Origin: Vibrio harveyi NBRC 15634 = ATCC 14126 = KCTC 12724
GTDB lineage: Bacteria > Pseudomonadota > Gammaproteobacteria > Enterobacterales > Vibrionaceae
Direction of reading: 5' to 3'
DNA: 54,284 nt
Assembly (NCBI RefSeq): GCF_001591145.1
Contig: NZ_BCUF01000040.1
Location: forward strand, 1-54,284
Positions 41,915 to 52,266 of the stretch are shown in pieces (the first letter of the stretch is position 1; each line of letters starts with the position of its first letter). Below the pieces are notes generated by a model, which was not told where the DNA came from, ran no database searches, and saw nothing but the letters and a program-made list of their open reading frames with translations. Both the position numbers and the translations under genes were made by a program.

Positions 41915-43712
41915 AACGCTTGCGAAAAGCCAAGCACAACTCAACAATAGAAAAGCTCAGCTCAACACCATAACGGGCGTCGTCAACTGCTATCTACGCG
42001 AATACGCGATCCCTAACAAGCAAGTTGAATGGCAGTACCGTTCAACATCTTTACCACAAACATTGAAGCGTAACTATTCACAACAACAGCGCGTGGGCAT
42101 TCATCTTCCCCATCAAAACGGTGTTTTGTTGTTGCCTGCTGAGTACGTGAGTCAGCTTGGTAAAGTCAAACTGATTGATATGCCCTGGAGCAAAATGCCG
42201 GGCTCTGGATGGCATAAATTAGATGCAATCCAAACACTGACACTGTTACTGAACTATCTAAAACAAGTGTTAGCGATTCCATTCAACAACGAGCTTGTGG
42301 CTCAAATGGAAAACAGCCTGTTGGTAACGGAGCAATTTCTAAACGCAAACACAAGACCTCAACAGCACAATGCTTTTATTGCTTCAGAGCAGTCATTGCT
42401 TTGGGGGCACTCCTTCCACCCAACGCCAAAAAGCCGTTCCGGCGTGAGTATGGATGATCTATTAGCATGCTCACCAGAAGTGGGAGCCAGCGTCCCGCTA
42501 TATTGGTTTGAAGTGGATAATACATTGCTCGATGTGCTTCGCTCGGATGAACGTCATACTCCTAAGTCGATGATTGAGCAATTGGCACCAGAAAAGCCGC
42601 ACTCTGGAGACGCCACCCTCTACCCTTGCCATCCATGGGAGAGCTACACGATCTTGCAAAACCCATTAGTTCAACGAGCGATTGAACAAGGCAAAATGAC
42701 GCCACTAGGGCTAGGCGGAGAAAAAATGCTGCCGACATCATCGGTGCGTACCATGTACCACCCTGAAACAGAATGGTTCGCCAAGTTCTCGATTAACGTC
42801 CGCTTGACCAACTGTGTACGTAAAAACGCATGGTATGAACTCGATAGTGCGGTGCAATTGAGCTCGATTTTGCATCCGATAAAAGAAAGTGAGCAGTTAC
42901 AGAATCCGGTTTTCAAAGTGATGACGGAACCTTTTGCCACCACCATCAACTTGGAATCGATTGATTCCGAGCAAAAAGAAGATCTGACGAAAGCCCGAGA
43001 GTCGTTTGGTATCCTATATCGAGAAAACCTATCCTTGTGTGAAATTGATGTACTAGAACCAACGTTAGCGGGAGCACTATTTGCCTATGATCGCAATGGC
43101 GACAGCTGTATCGCTGCTCAATTAGAAACCAAAGCACAAGCATCAGAAACAACGTACCACGACATCGCGATTTTATGGTTTGAGCGCTACTTACACTGCT
43201 TAATTCCCGGCGTATTCAACTACTACTTTAAACATGGCGTCGCATTTGAGCCTCATTTGCAAAACACACTCATTGGGTTTGAAAAAGGCATGCCTTGCTG
43301 CGTGTGGATACGCGATCTAGAAGGCACCAAATTGCTTCCAGAATTCTGGTCACCGGAGTCATTGAACCAGCTTTCTGAACTTGCTCGCCAATCGGTTTAT
43401 TACAGCCGGGAGCAAGGTTGGAATCGTATTGGTTACTGTACCTTCATCAACAACATCAGTGAAGCCATTTTCTTTATTGCGGAAGGAGACCAAACGCTTG
43501 AGAAAACGCTTTGGAACTCGGTTAAAAGCGCAATTGTTCGCTGGCAATCCGTCAATGGCAAACAACCTGAGCTTGAATCCTTGATAAACGGCGGCAGTTT
43601 CCCGAGCAAAAACAACTTTACTACGCGCTTAATGCAAAGAGCGGATAAAGAATCCAACTACACCCAAGTTCCAGTGCCATGGGCGAATCACCAAGGAGCC
43701 AATCATGCTTAA
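41886..43712 (+). CDS. pvsD: NIS synthetase PvsD (IucA/IucC family)
   Basis: 608 residues. Family motifs: GHSFHPTPKSRSGVS, LYPCHPWESYTI, PTSSVRTMYHP, KFSINVRLTNCVRKN, PHLQNTLIGF and WIRDLEGTKL. With PvsB it builds the vibrioferrin backbone from citrate and a serine-derived unit. ATG at 41886 is preferred over the upstream TTG at 41874; both overlap pvsC. Its stop overlaps pvsE by eight bases (ATGCTTAA). Confidence 0.93.
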   Translation: MLQTPLSPSETLAKSQAQLNNRKAQLNTITGVVNCYLREYAIPNKQVEWQYRSTSLPQTLKRNYSQQQRVGIHLPHQNGVLLLPAEYVSQLGKVKLIDMPWSKMPGSGWHKLDAIQTLTLLLNYLKQVLAIPFNNELVAQMENSLLVTEQFLNANTRPQQHNAFIASEQSLLWGHSFHPTPKSRSGVSMDDLLACSPEVGASVPLYWFEVDNTLLDVLRSDERHTPKSMIEQLAPEKPHSGDATLYPCHPWESYTILQNPLVQRAIEQGKMTPLGLGGEKMLPTSSVRTMYHPETEWFAKFSINVRLTNCVRKNAWYELDSAVQLSSILHPIKESEQLQNPVFKVMTEPFATTINLESIDSEQKEDLTKARESFGILYRENLSLCEIDVLEPTLAGALFAYDRNGDSCIAAQLETKAQASETTYHDIAILWFERYLHCLIPGVFNYYFKHGVAFEPHLQNTLIGFEKGMPCCVWIRDLEGTKLLPEFWSPESLNQLSELARQSVYYSREQGWNRIGYCTFINNISEAIFFIAEGDQTLEKTLWNSVKSAIVRWQSVNGKQPELESLINGGSFPSKNNFTTRLMQRADKESNYTQVPVPWANHQGANHA

Positions 43713-44907
43713 TTCTTCACAGCTTCCGTTGCACGTCCAACAAGAAGTTTTGCAATTGGCAGAGCAACACATGCAGCCACTATGTGCCTACCTTTATGAC
43801 CTAAAGGCGCTGGAGCAACACATTAAACAGATGAAACACGTTCTACCCAAAAATGTTGAGCTGTTTTATGCCGCGAAAGCCAACCCATCAGAGCCAATCT
43901 TGAAAACACTCGCGCCTTATGTCGACGGTTTCGAAGCTGCGTCCGGCGGAGAGCTTGCTCATCTGCACGAACAGCAACTCAATATGCCCTTGATCTTCGG
44001 TGGTCCGGGCAAAATGCCAAGCGAACTTAAGCAAGCGATTGAGCTCAACGTAGATGCAATTCATGTCGAAAGCCTCACTGAATTGCATCGCATTGGTGCA
44101 TTAACAGAAAAGCTGAACCGTTCTGCCTCGATTTTTCTACGAATGAACATCGATATTGGCGATATCACCTTAAGCAAACTCGCCATGGGTGGGAAACCCA
44201 CGCCTTTTGGATTGGATGAAAGCGAGTTAAGTAACGCACTCACTCTGCTGCGTGATTTTCCAAACGTGCACCTAAAAGGTTTCCACTTCCATTTAATGTC
44301 TCATCAACTCGAGGTAGATCGTCACCTAGCATTAATGCAACGTTACTTCCAAGTCGTTAAAGCTTGGCAAACACAATTTGAGCTGGATGAAGTAATGATC
44401 AACCTTGGCGGAGGTATGGGCATTAACTACCAAAATGATGAGCAGCACTTCCCTTGGATTGAATTTTGCGACAAGTTAGAGTTTTTGATCGCGAAAGAAC
44501 AAGTTCAAGATTGGAAACTGCGATTTGAATGCGGACGTTACATCTCTGCACCATGCGGCTATTACGTTATGGAAGTGTTAGACATCAAGCAAAACTTAGG
44601 CGAGAACTTTGTCATTGCGCGTGGTGGTACACATCACTTCCGCACCCCTGCGGCACAAAGTCACGATCATCCATTTGCGATTTTAGCGAGTAATAAACCC
44701 AAAGTCATATCACAGCCGATTACGCACTCACACGCGACATTCGTCGGTCAACTTTGTACGCCAAAAGACGTTCTTGCTAGAAATCAAAACATTACTCACC
44801 TCGATATTGGAGATTATGTCGTGTTCACGCTTGCTGGCGCCTATGCTTGGAACATCTCTCATCAAAACTTCTTAATGCACGAACCTCCACTATTCCACTA
44901 TTTCTAA
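43705..44907 (+). CDS. pvsE: PLP-dependent decarboxylase PvsE
   Basis: 400 residues, group IV (alanine-racemase-fold) decarboxylase like LysA and SbnH. PLP-binding Lys is in FYAAKANPSEP; GFHFHLMSHQ, NLGGGMGINY and FECGRYISAPCGYYV bind the cofactor; the C-terminal QLCTPKDVLARN carries the active-site Cys. In this pathway it decarboxylates the serine-derived group to give the ethanolamine moiety. It ends the operon, followed by a terminator. Confidence 0.94.
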   Translation: MLNSSQLPLHVQQEVLQLAEQHMQPLCAYLYDLKALEQHIKQMKHVLPKNVELFYAAKANPSEPILKTLAPYVDGFEAASGGELAHLHEQQLNMPLIFGGPGKMPSELKQAIELNVDAIHVESLTELHRIGALTEKLNRSASIFLRMNIDIGDITLSKLAMGGKPTPFGLDESELSNALTLLRDFPNVHLKGFHFHLMSHQLEVDRHLALMQRYFQVVKAWQTQFELDEVMINLGGGMGINYQNDEQHFPWIEFCDKLEFLIAKEQVQDWKLRFECGRYISAPCGYYVMEVLDIKQNLGENFVIARGGTHHFRTPAAQSHDHPFAILASNKPKVISQPITHSHATFVGQLCTPKDVLARNQNITHLDIGDYVVFTLAGAYAWNISHQNFLMHEPPLFHYF

Positions 44908-44920
44908 CACTCGCTATCAA

Positions 44921-44955
44921 ATAGTTCCGTAGAATAAATGGTTCCACAGAATAAG
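44921..44955 (+). repeat. Short imperfect direct repeat after pvsE
   Basis: AGTTCCGTAGAATAA (44924-44938) and GGTTCCACAGAATAA (44939-44953) are adjacent copies differing at three or four bases. No function is apparent. Confidence 0.4.
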
Positions 44956-44974
44956 CCCCTATCGCTAGGGGCTT
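44953..44974. terminator. Bidirectional terminator between pvsE and the epimerase gene
   Basis: AAGCCCCT and AGGGGCTT form a perfect eight-base stem with a six-base loop. It lies 45 bases after pvsE and 36 bases past the stop of the leftward epimerase gene. Confidence 0.8.
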
Positions 44975-45010
44975 TCATACCGATTTTTTATGGCACATTT
45001 CTCATCAAGT

Positions 45011-45883
45011 TCATGTCACAACTCGTATACACATACTGATTTGCATACTTTCTTGCGGCGATAAAACGCTCAGGCTTTCACAACCAAAGTTATGCGCATC
45101 AACATAATGACTTTGAGGCTCAAGGCAAAGAAAGTTGCTTTCACCCGAGGGCTTATAAACTTGCAGGTAACGACAAGGGCTCGACACTAATACCGACACG
45201 CCATTTTTGTGCCTTAGCATCGCCCTAACTCCGCTATCACTCATCTGATATCCATTATTGATCCATAAATCGGGCACTGTTTTTTCGCTATTGAAGTTGT
45301 AATCTGAAGGTATTTGCCTAACGAAACGATCAGGAAGATTCTGCTTATCTTCAAACCAAAAACCTATCGCCGGGAACTCTACAAGTGTATCTTGCTGAAC
45401 TGAGAAAAATGGATGGAAGCCAGCCCCGAAAGGAAAAGCATCATCCCCAAGGTTGGTCAGAACCATGGTAACAATAAGGGTGTCATCACACAGTTGATAA
45501 GACTGTTTGGCATGGTATTCACATACGCCGTCGATACTTGACGTTAACTCTAATTCCAAAAAGTCATCACCTGCGTTTTTGGTCAGTAATCCCCAATCAG
45601 AAATCCATCCATTTCCATGCAAGAAAAACATATCATCGATGGCACGACTAACCGGCAGCACGACTTTATGCCCACGCCAAACAAATTGATTTCCGCGAAT
45701 ACGATTCGCCATTGGCAGCATGGGAAACATACTTGAATCTCCGGCAAAGCCGTTGGAAGTATTGACTCTGGCTCTCAACACATCAAAGGTGAATCCGTTA
45801 ATATACTGAAATGAATCAACGCACCCTCCAGCCTCATTCACGACCAACTTCAACTTGCCATTATTCAGAGTGTGAGTAGCCAT
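45011..45883 (-). CDS. Aldose 1-epimerase family protein (mutarotase)
   Basis: 290 residues, galactose-mutarotase beta-sandwich. Substrate-contact and catalytic positions are visible: MLPMANRIRGNQF, LHGNGW, GAGFHPFFSV (catalytic His) and CLEPQSHYVDA (catalytic Glu). It interconverts alpha and beta anomers of a sugar. It is transcribed away from the ROK regulator and shares its promoter gap, which holds a palindromic operator. It probably serves the sugar imported by the MFS protein at 47.3-48.8 kb. Confidence 0.9.
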   Translation of the reverse strand: MATHTLNNGKLKLVVNEAGGCVDSFQYINGFTFDVLRARVNTSNGFAGDSSMFPMLPMANRIRGNQFVWRGHKVVLPVSRAIDDMFFLHGNGWISDWGLLTKNAGDDFLELELTSSIDGVCEYHAKQSYQLCDDTLIVTMVLTNLGDDAFPFGAGFHPFFSVQQDTLVEFPAIGFWFEDKQNLPDRFVRQIPSDYNFNSEKTVPDLWINNGYQMSDSGVRAMLRHKNGVSVLVSSPCRYLQVYKPSGESNFLCLEPQSHYVDAHNFGCESLSVLSPQESMQISMCIRVVT

Positions 45884-45973
45884 CGATAAACCTTCACTTC
45901 ATTATGATATGTTTGTTTATAGCTACTTTATGCAGTTAGATATTCAACAACTGATAACAAAGTCACAGAGATA

Positions 45974-45992
45974 ACTAAACAGAATTTAGTTA
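45974..45992. promoter_or_regulatory. Candidate ROK operator 1
   Basis: AACTAAA-CAGAA-TTTAGTT is a perfect seven-base inverted repeat with a five-base spacer, in the gap between the divergent epimerase and ROK genes. The same arms and spacing occur at 52267-52283. Confidence 0.6.
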
Positions 45993-46033
45993 GCGCCTTC
46001 TACGTTAAACCATCCAAGAGCCATGTTCGAACA

Positions 46034-47254
46034 ATGCCTAACAAACCATTTCAATCTGGCGCCCATAAGGGGTTGAATAATCAAAAAGTTCGACACTACA
46101 ACTGTCGCCTTGTGATGGCATTGCTGTATAAAAGCAAAGGCATGACCAAATCAGAGTTAGCTCGTGAAACGCAACTTAGCATTCCTGCTATTAGTAAGAT
46201 TGTTGATGCTTTAGTTGAGCAAGGTCGAGTAGAAAACTTCAGTGTATCCAAAGCAACAAAGGGTAACTTTGGCGGCTTGTACAAAGTATCAAGTGATCGC
46301 CCTTACACCGTGTGCATGAGTGTTTCCCCTACCCGTATCCAAGCGGTAATGGTCGATAATGAAATGACGCCCTCTTCGGACTTTATTGATCAAGCCATTA
46401 CCCCACAAACACCTGATGAACTAATTGAGGATATCGTGACGGCTATTGTTGCTTGCCGTCAGTCCAAGCCAAATACTAGTTATCGACTCTCTATTGCCGT
46501 ACACGGGCAAGTGGATACTCATGTAGGATCTTCCATGCGAATGCCGCAAGCTCCTTGGACACAACCTATCGAGCTAAAATATCTTCTTGAGCAACGCTTG
46601 CTCGTTGAGGTCCTAGTCGACAATGATTGCGTCATGCTAGCCTTAGCTGAAAAGTGGTTAGACGGGCATCACGGTGAAGATTTTTGCGTACTCAACGTTG
46701 ATTACGGTATCGGTTCTTCTTTCTTGATCCACAATGACATATACCGAGGAAAGATGTTTGGCAGTGGGCAGATTGGTCACATTAAAGTCGCGAATAACGG
46801 CATCATTTGTGGCTGTGGTCGAGAAGGTTGCTTAGAGACGGAAGCCAGTTCCACAGCGCTTTGTAAGCAATACCTTTCCCGTCAGGAAAACGCATCCAAG
46901 CTTGTGCATATCGATGACTTTGTATTCGATGATTTTGTTAAGCTGTATCAAAACGACGACCCAATTGCACAGGAAGTTGCAATGCACGCAGCCACAATTC
47001 TTGGACAATCTCTCTATAACTTTCTTATCACACTCAACATCAACAAAATCATCTTGTATGGAAACACTTGTGCTCTAGGTGAATGTTGGTTAAAGACAAT
47101 CACGCAACAAACACTCATTAATCCATTCGAAGACGAGAATGCTCGTAAACAAGATCTCACCGTAGTCTCGTTCGGGCATTTAACGCAAATTGAGCGAATA
47201 GTCGGGATGAGCTACCTATGGGTTGAGCAAGAGTTAGATAACCTCTATACGTAA
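46034..47254 (+). CDS. ROK-family transcriptional repressor (NagC/XylR/Mlc-like)
   Basis: 406 residues. A winged helix-turn-helix (KSKGMTKSELARETQLSIPAISKIVDALVEQGRV, ~30-70) precedes a sugar-kinase-like ROK domain. The zinc site is complete: the His in GQIGHIKV and CGCGREGCLE. The kinase ATP loop DNDCVMLALAEKW is partly kept; the domain usually only senses sugar. It likely represses the epimerase, transporter and DUF5107 genes by binding the ACTAAA-N5-TTTAGT site and is released by a sugar ligand. Start at 46034 is the only ATG with the full HTH. Confidence 0.92.
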   Translation: MPNKPFQSGAHKGLNNQKVRHYNCRLVMALLYKSKGMTKSELARETQLSIPAISKIVDALVEQGRVENFSVSKATKGNFGGLYKVSSDRPYTVCMSVSPTRIQAVMVDNEMTPSSDFIDQAITPQTPDELIEDIVTAIVACRQSKPNTSYRLSIAVHGQVDTHVGSSMRMPQAPWTQPIELKYLLEQRLLVEVLVDNDCVMLALAEKWLDGHHGEDFCVLNVDYGIGSSFLIHNDIYRGKMFGSGQIGHIKVANNGIICGCGREGCLETEASSTALCKQYLSRQENASKLVHIDDFVFDDFVKLYQNDDPIAQEVAMHAATILGQSLYNFLITLNINKIILYGNTCALGECWLKTITQQTLINPFEDENARKQDLTVVSFGHLTQIERIVGMSYLWVEQELDNLYT

Positions 47255-47271
47255 CTCCCAATTTAAGCGCA

Positions 47272-47300
47272 AAGAAGGTCACCTTAATAGCGACCTTCTT
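47272..47300. terminator. Hairpin between converging ROK and MFS genes
   Basis: AAGAAGGTC and GACCTTCTT form a perfect nine-base stem with an 11-base loop, 18 bases after the ROK stop and 46 bases beyond the MFS stop. There is no clear U-run. Confidence 0.55.
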
Positions 47301-47345
47301 GAAGCTTACTCTGTTATTTTCACTCAATAGAAAGCACTGAGTGAG

Positions 47346-48773
47346 TTATGCGTTCACCTCTTTACCTACCGCAGCTTCACGAGTAACAAGGATTTTTTCC
47401 AGTTCTTCCAAAGAGCGCCCTTTCGTTTCTGGAACGCGTTTGTAAATGAACACAAAACCACAGGCACAAATAACACCGTAAAGTAGGAAGGAACCTGAAG
47501 CACCTAACCCCGCATTAAGCAGTGGGAACGTATAAGTGAGTGCGAAACACGCGACCCAAAGTGCCAACGTGCTGACCGACATCGCGGTGCCACGAACCTT
47601 ATTCGGGAACATTTCAGAAAGAAGAACCCAAGTCACTGGTGCCAACGTCAAAGCATAGATAGAAATCGCGATAAGGACGAGCATCAATACCGGCAAACCA
47701 AGCATTCCATAGGCATATGCGGCTGACATCAAACCATAAATCACCGTCAAGCCAGCCGACCCGATAATCATCAACTTACGTCGACCAATTTTATCAACAA
47801 AAGGAATCGCCAAAATGGTGAACACGAGATTGATCAATCCTGTTGCAACGATCGACTTCAAGGTATCGTTGATATCAAAGCCTGCAGAGGCAAAGATTTC
47901 CTGTGCATAGTTAAAGATGACGTTGATACCACACCACTGCTGGAAAGCAGCAAGAACAACACCGATCACCAAAATTGGCTTCACATCTGGCTTAAACAAC
48001 GCACTAAACGGAAGTGAACGAGTTTCTGCAGACAAGGTACTTTCGATCTCTTGCACAGTGCGAGACGCATAACTTTCGCTACCAATACGCAGTAATGTAG
48101 CTTTCGCTTTGTCTACCATGCCCATTTTTACTAACCAACGTGGAGATTCAGGCACAACAAACATGAGCAGTAAAAACGCAAATGCAGGCACAAGTTCGGC
48201 GCCAAACATGTAACGCCAACCCATTTGACCATTCCATGATTGCAAAATATCCGCTTGCGCTGCATTGGAAGCAACAGGCTCCGCAATCAATAAGTTAATG
48301 ATTTGAGCAGCAAGCACACCAATAACGATGGTCAGTTGGTTTATCGCGACAAACTTTCCTCGTTTATCAGCAGGTGCAATTTCAGCAATGTACATCGGTG
48401 ACAATGCTGACGCTAAGCCAATACCAACACCACCTATAATTCGGAACACCACAAACGCATTAAAACTATCGGCAGCGGCCGTTCCCCATGCAGAAATAAC
48501 AAATAACAGTGCCGCTAAAATTAACGGACGTTTACGCCCATATTTGTCAGACACGGTGCCGGCAATAAATGCCCCAACCATACAGCCGATTAACGCTGAG
48601 CTCATTGCCCATCCAGACAATGACGCATTCGTAATGTTGAAATAAGCCTCATAGAATGGTTTGGCACCACCGATTACGACCCAATCATAACCAAATAATA
48701 ATCCACCACAGGCGGCCACCAGACTGATGAGCCATATGTTTCTCATATTGAGTTGATCGCTTGTTTTACGCAT
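47346..48773 (-). CDS. Sugar porter of the major facilitator superfamily (GalP/XylE-like)
   Basis: 475 residues with twelve membrane helices. Sugar-porter signatures are clear: DKYGRKRPLILAA, RIIGGVGIGLASALSPMYIAEIAPADKRG, PESPRWLVKMG and PETKGRSLEELE. The helix-7 motif QQWCGINVIFNYA is also present. It should import a monosaccharide with protons or sodium. It lies downstream of the DUF5107 gene on the same strand with an 86-base gap containing a hairpin, so both may be one transcript. Confidence 0.93.
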   Translation of the reverse strand: MRKTSDQLNMRNIWLISLVAACGGLLFGYDWVVIGGAKPFYEAYFNITNASLSGWAMSSALIGCMVGAFIAGTVSDKYGRKRPLILAALLFVISAWGTAAADSFNAFVVFRIIGGVGIGLASALSPMYIAEIAPADKRGKFVAINQLTIVIGVLAAQIINLLIAEPVASNAAQADILQSWNGQMGWRYMFGAELVPAFAFLLLMFVVPESPRWLVKMGMVDKAKATLLRIGSESYASRTVQEIESTLSAETRSLPFSALFKPDVKPILVIGVVLAAFQQWCGINVIFNYAQEIFASAGFDINDTLKSIVATGLINLVFTILAIPFVDKIGRRKLMIIGSAGLTVIYGLMSAAYAYGMLGLPVLMLVLIAISIYALTLAPVTWVLLSEMFPNKVRGTAMSVSTLALWVACFALTYTFPLLNAGLGASGSFLLYGVICACGFVFIYKRVPETKGRSLEELEKILVTREAAVGKEVNA

Positions 48774-48833
48774 AGTAAATCCTTGTAGAGGTACATATCT
48801 ATTAAAGTTATTGTTTTAGAGTCACCCCAGGTG

Positions 48834-48856
48834 ATAGGTCACCCGGAGTGACCTAT
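48834..48856 (-). promoter_or_regulatory. Hairpin between the DUF5107 and MFS genes
   Basis: ATAGGTCAC and GTGACCTAT form a perfect nine-base stem with a five-base loop, starting four bases past the DUF5107 stop. A second dyad TCACC-CCA-GGTGA overlaps it on the left (48822-48834). It may tune expression of the transporter relative to the upstream gene. Confidence 0.5.
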
Positions 48857-48859
48857 CCA

Positions 48860-51800
48860 TTAATTTTGACTGTTACAGCCAAACGCATAGCGATGTTGTG
48901 CGATTTCTTTTAATAGATTCGCTTTTGTATGAGCAGGCGCTTGTCCTAACAGTGCCTGCAATGTAAGTTCAAAATCTTCAAATCCATGACGTTCATCTAT
49001 CAAAGCTAAGCCAAATTGACCCATTGCTTTTACAAATAAACAGTGTTGCTGATGTTCTGTTGTTAAATTGCTATCAAAGACAATTAACGCTGGGAGTGAT
49101 ACAGCAAAAAAGTCGACCTCTACGGGCGCATTCCATTCTGAGTCCGCCCAAGACACCATATCCTCAAACAGTGATACTGCTTGTGCGGTATCTCCCAATT
49201 GGTGCATTGCAGCCGCTTGATAGAACAAGTAATCAGCGGGTTGATCGTTATAGTAACGGCTTTGGTTAATCTCTTGTTTACCTTGAGTTGCAAGAGCAAA
49301 GTGCTGATTGGCACACTCTCTTTCGCCTAACTCTTGGTAGCAACGGCCTAAGAAATAGTGGATATCATTGTCAGTTTGACCAACGAGGCGACCTTCACCC
49401 AAATTTGTTGGATAAGTCAGAGCGTCATTCAATAACTCAAGCGCGTTATTGAAGCTTCGTTGTTGCATAAACTGCAATGCGTATCTCAGCTTATTGACAA
49501 TGAACTGCCCTGTCACCTTACCTTCTCCCCCCTCCCAAGGGTGGAACTGCCTTGTAGATAAGCATGTCTGTGCAAGTTCGAGCTCACCACAGATGTTATA
49601 CAAATTAAGCAACTCTGCAGTTAAGTCATCTCGCTGATTGACCACTTCTAGATTTGCCCTCAAGAAAGCAAGTCGTTCTAATGGCGTATCACCCGCCGCT
49701 TTTTTCAAGTAATCCAGTTCATAGAGAACTCGGGCATCGCTCGGAGACAATTCGAATGCTAACCCCATCAAAGAAATCGCTTTATCCAGCTCTCGACGCT
49801 TGTTATAGGCATGGACAGATAGATTTCGAAGTACGGGCGCATAGTGTGAGTTGAGCCTTAGTACTGTTTCCCAATGATATACCGCTCTTGAATAGCTTCG
49901 TTTCGCATAGAAGAAGCAACCCAGTAGATATTGGGTAAAGTAATGCCCTGAAAAAGCACTTAAAACTTCAACTTCGGCTAAGGTATTCGGAAATAAAACA
50001 TTGTCGTTAAATCGATCGGCAGCGACATCTAATAAGGCTTCCGCCTGTTCGGGTTCATCGACTAAATACGCTTTATAAATCAAACTCATTGAACCTGTGC
50101 TCTCGTTCAGAGCTAAGACCGCTTTAGCGCGTTCTTTTGCATCAATCGAAAGATAAAAGTTAACAAGATGAATCGTGTTAGCTTCTCTTTGATTCATGAG
50201 TTGCTTAAACGCCGATAAGTCAATATCAGAGCGAGTTAACTGATACTTTTCGAATGAAATACCATAACCAAGAGGCTGCATCTCACTTTGTTCATCAATA
50301 AAACGAAGAGCCTCAGCGTGTCGGTTCAATGCACTAAGCAAAAACACCTTCAATGTTGCAGCTTGGTAGTGAGTACCATTTAGTTCCAGTGCTCTTTCCG
50401 CGTATTCTAATGCTTCATTTAAACGGTCTTGCTTTGTGGCAATGCGAGCAGCGGCGAAAAAGCCAGTATCACGACAATTACTACTCCACGTTGCTTTAAA
50501 TACATCGCTAAAGGCAGAATCAAGGCGCCCCAGTTTTTCATTTGCACAGCCACGAAGGTAGCTTGCTCTGCCGCATAAAGGGTTTTTGTTGAGCTTGTGA
50601 GCACGCTCCAAAGCGGCATCAGAATATTTAAGTGTGCCTTGATAATCCGCGCGATCATAAGCAAGCGAAGCCATCGCGACGTTGGTTGCATAATGATTTG
50701 GGTCGCGTTTGAGGGCTTCTTGGTAGTAGTCCGCTGGATTACTCGTTGCATGGTGATATTGCTGTAAATGCTGTCCAATGAAATACAGTTCTTCTACGCT
50801 CGATACATCTTCAGGTTTTTCTGGTGCGGAGGCAGGATCGGGCGTTGGTTCATCTTTAGCGTCAATATGCTCTAGATAGGACAGGCATACTCTCCCCTCC
50901 TCATTCAAGATTGTGATGGTTAAGCGCGTGCTCTCAGCAAGCTCTATGCTTTCTTCAACCACATCACCTGGAGTCATTGTCAGTTGGTGTTTAGCAAGTA
51001 CACTCGCTTTGTCCGAAATAACCACCTCGTAGTTGGCAATCTCAGAAATAGCGTAAACTGCCCATTTAACGAAACTCCCGCTTCGATCCAACTTAATCGC
51101 GACTTCCGTGTTCGCATTATGAACGTTGTCTAAATTGCTATATGGAAGGAAGTGTTGAGTGAATTTTTTCTCTTCATGACTATCAATCCAAGTAAAATCC
51201 GGTTGGTTATCGGTGTAAACCCCAGTCATCAATTCGATGTAAGGTCCATTGCTGTCGGTCAACTGGCGATCCCAGGCTAATCCAAAATCACAGTTTCCCC
51301 ATGTCCATTGCTTTTTGCCAGGAGAGACATGGTGATTAGCCACATGCAACAACCCTCCTTTCTCATCATGACTGTAAGCGCCAACAAAGTCATAAGCGGA
51401 CTTATCTGCCATATAAGAAGTAGGAACCGGCAAATTCTTGTAGCGAGAGATGTCCGTACCCGGCGAATAGTCGACTTTGTAATATTCCCCAGTCGCTATT
51501 GGGAAATCCGAAACATCTCGTTTGCCATGGTCATATACCGCAGTGACGTCTGGTGGGAAGATACTTTGATGATCATCACCACCTTTTACCGCGGGGTTAG
51601 ACCACCATAGGAACTGTCGAGGAGTATCGTTGCCGTTATATACCTTGCCTGTTATCTCGACAAGCGCCTTGTTCGGATAAAGTTTGAAGCCAGCGGTTAC
51701 TTGCAAACCGTACATATGTTCAACTTCACCAATCCAAACGGTAACGGCTCCATCTTCATGCTCTTCAATCTTAAAATCTGTAGGCATGAACGTTGTCGGA

Positions 51801-52174
51801 CGATGATGTTGAGGCCAGTTAAACTCGATACCTCCAGAAATCCAAGGACCAAGTAGTCCAACTAAAGCCGGCTTAACGACTTCGTTGTAGTAAATAAAAT
51901 CACGCTTTTTCATCTTGTCGTACGCACGATGAATGCGCCCACCAAGCTCAGGCAATAGCATGATTTTTATATAATCATTTTCGATATATACCGCTTGATA
52001 TGTCTGTTCTATTTGATGATCAGATATACTGTCGATCACGCCGTAAGGGTATACGGAGCCAGAAGAGCCTTGATAAACACGGTTTTCCAAAAATAACGGA
52101 TTCGAGTCAACTTTGCCCGTCGGGTAAGTCGGTAAAACAATCTCTTCTACCCGTGCTTTTGCATTCGTACTCAT
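48860..52174 (-). CDS. DUF5107 and TPR-repeat protein, probable sugar metabolism
   Basis: 1104 residues, cytoplasmic (no signal peptide). Residues ~25-340 match DUF5107, a beta-sandwich related to sugar mutarotases (LPELGGRIHRAYDKMKKRDFIYYN, GGIEFNWPQHHRPT, WSNPAVKGGDDH). Residues ~470-1090 are helical tetratricopeptide-like repeats. The family is found next to sugar uptake genes and its biochemical role is not established. The gene is preceded by ROK operator 2 at about 93 bases upstream of ATG 52174. The leading guess is carbohydrate binding or processing linked to the adjacent transporter. Confidence 0.85.
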   Translation of the reverse strand: MSTNAKARVEEIVLPTYPTGKVDSNPLFLENRVYQGSSGSVYPYGVIDSISDHQIEQTYQAVYIENDYIKIMLLPELGGRIHRAYDKMKKRDFIYYNEVVKPALVGLLGPWISGGIEFNWPQHHRPTTFMPTDFKIEEHEDGAVTVWIGEVEHMYGLQVTAGFKLYPNKALVEITGKVYNGNDTPRQFLWWSNPAVKGGDDHQSIFPPDVTAVYDHGKRDVSDFPIATGEYYKVDYSPGTDISRYKNLPVPTSYMADKSAYDFVGAYSHDEKGGLLHVANHHVSPGKKQWTWGNCDFGLAWDRQLTDSNGPYIELMTGVYTDNQPDFTWIDSHEEKKFTQHFLPYSNLDNVHNANTEVAIKLDRSGSFVKWAVYAISEIANYEVVISDKASVLAKHQLTMTPGDVVEESIELAESTRLTITILNEEGRVCLSYLEHIDAKDEPTPDPASAPEKPEDVSSVEELYFIGQHLQQYHHATSNPADYYQEALKRDPNHYATNVAMASLAYDRADYQGTLKYSDAALERAHKLNKNPLCGRASYLRGCANEKLGRLDSAFSDVFKATWSSNCRDTGFFAAARIATKQDRLNEALEYAERALELNGTHYQAATLKVFLLSALNRHAEALRFIDEQSEMQPLGYGISFEKYQLTRSDIDLSAFKQLMNQREANTIHLVNFYLSIDAKERAKAVLALNESTGSMSLIYKAYLVDEPEQAEALLDVAADRFNDNVLFPNTLAEVEVLSAFSGHYFTQYLLGCFFYAKRSYSRAVYHWETVLRLNSHYAPVLRNLSVHAYNKRRELDKAISLMGLAFELSPSDARVLYELDYLKKAAGDTPLERLAFLRANLEVVNQRDDLTAELLNLYNICGELELAQTCLSTRQFHPWEGGEGKVTGQFIVNKLRYALQFMQQRSFNNALELLNDALTYPTNLGEGRLVGQTDNDIHYFLGRCYQELGERECANQHFALATQGKQEINQSRYYNDQPADYLFYQAAAMHQLGDTAQAVSLFEDMVSWADSEWNAPVEVDFFAVSLPALIVFDSNLTTEHQQHCLFVKAMGQFGLALIDERHGFEDFELTLQALLGQAPAHTKANLLKEIAQHRYAFGCNSQN

Positions 52175-52266
52175 AATCTAAAACTACCTGTAAGTCGTTG
52201 TGATTGATTTACAGGCAGTATAAAAAGCGAACAGCAAAAAGGATGTATGAAGCAATCACGTGGTTA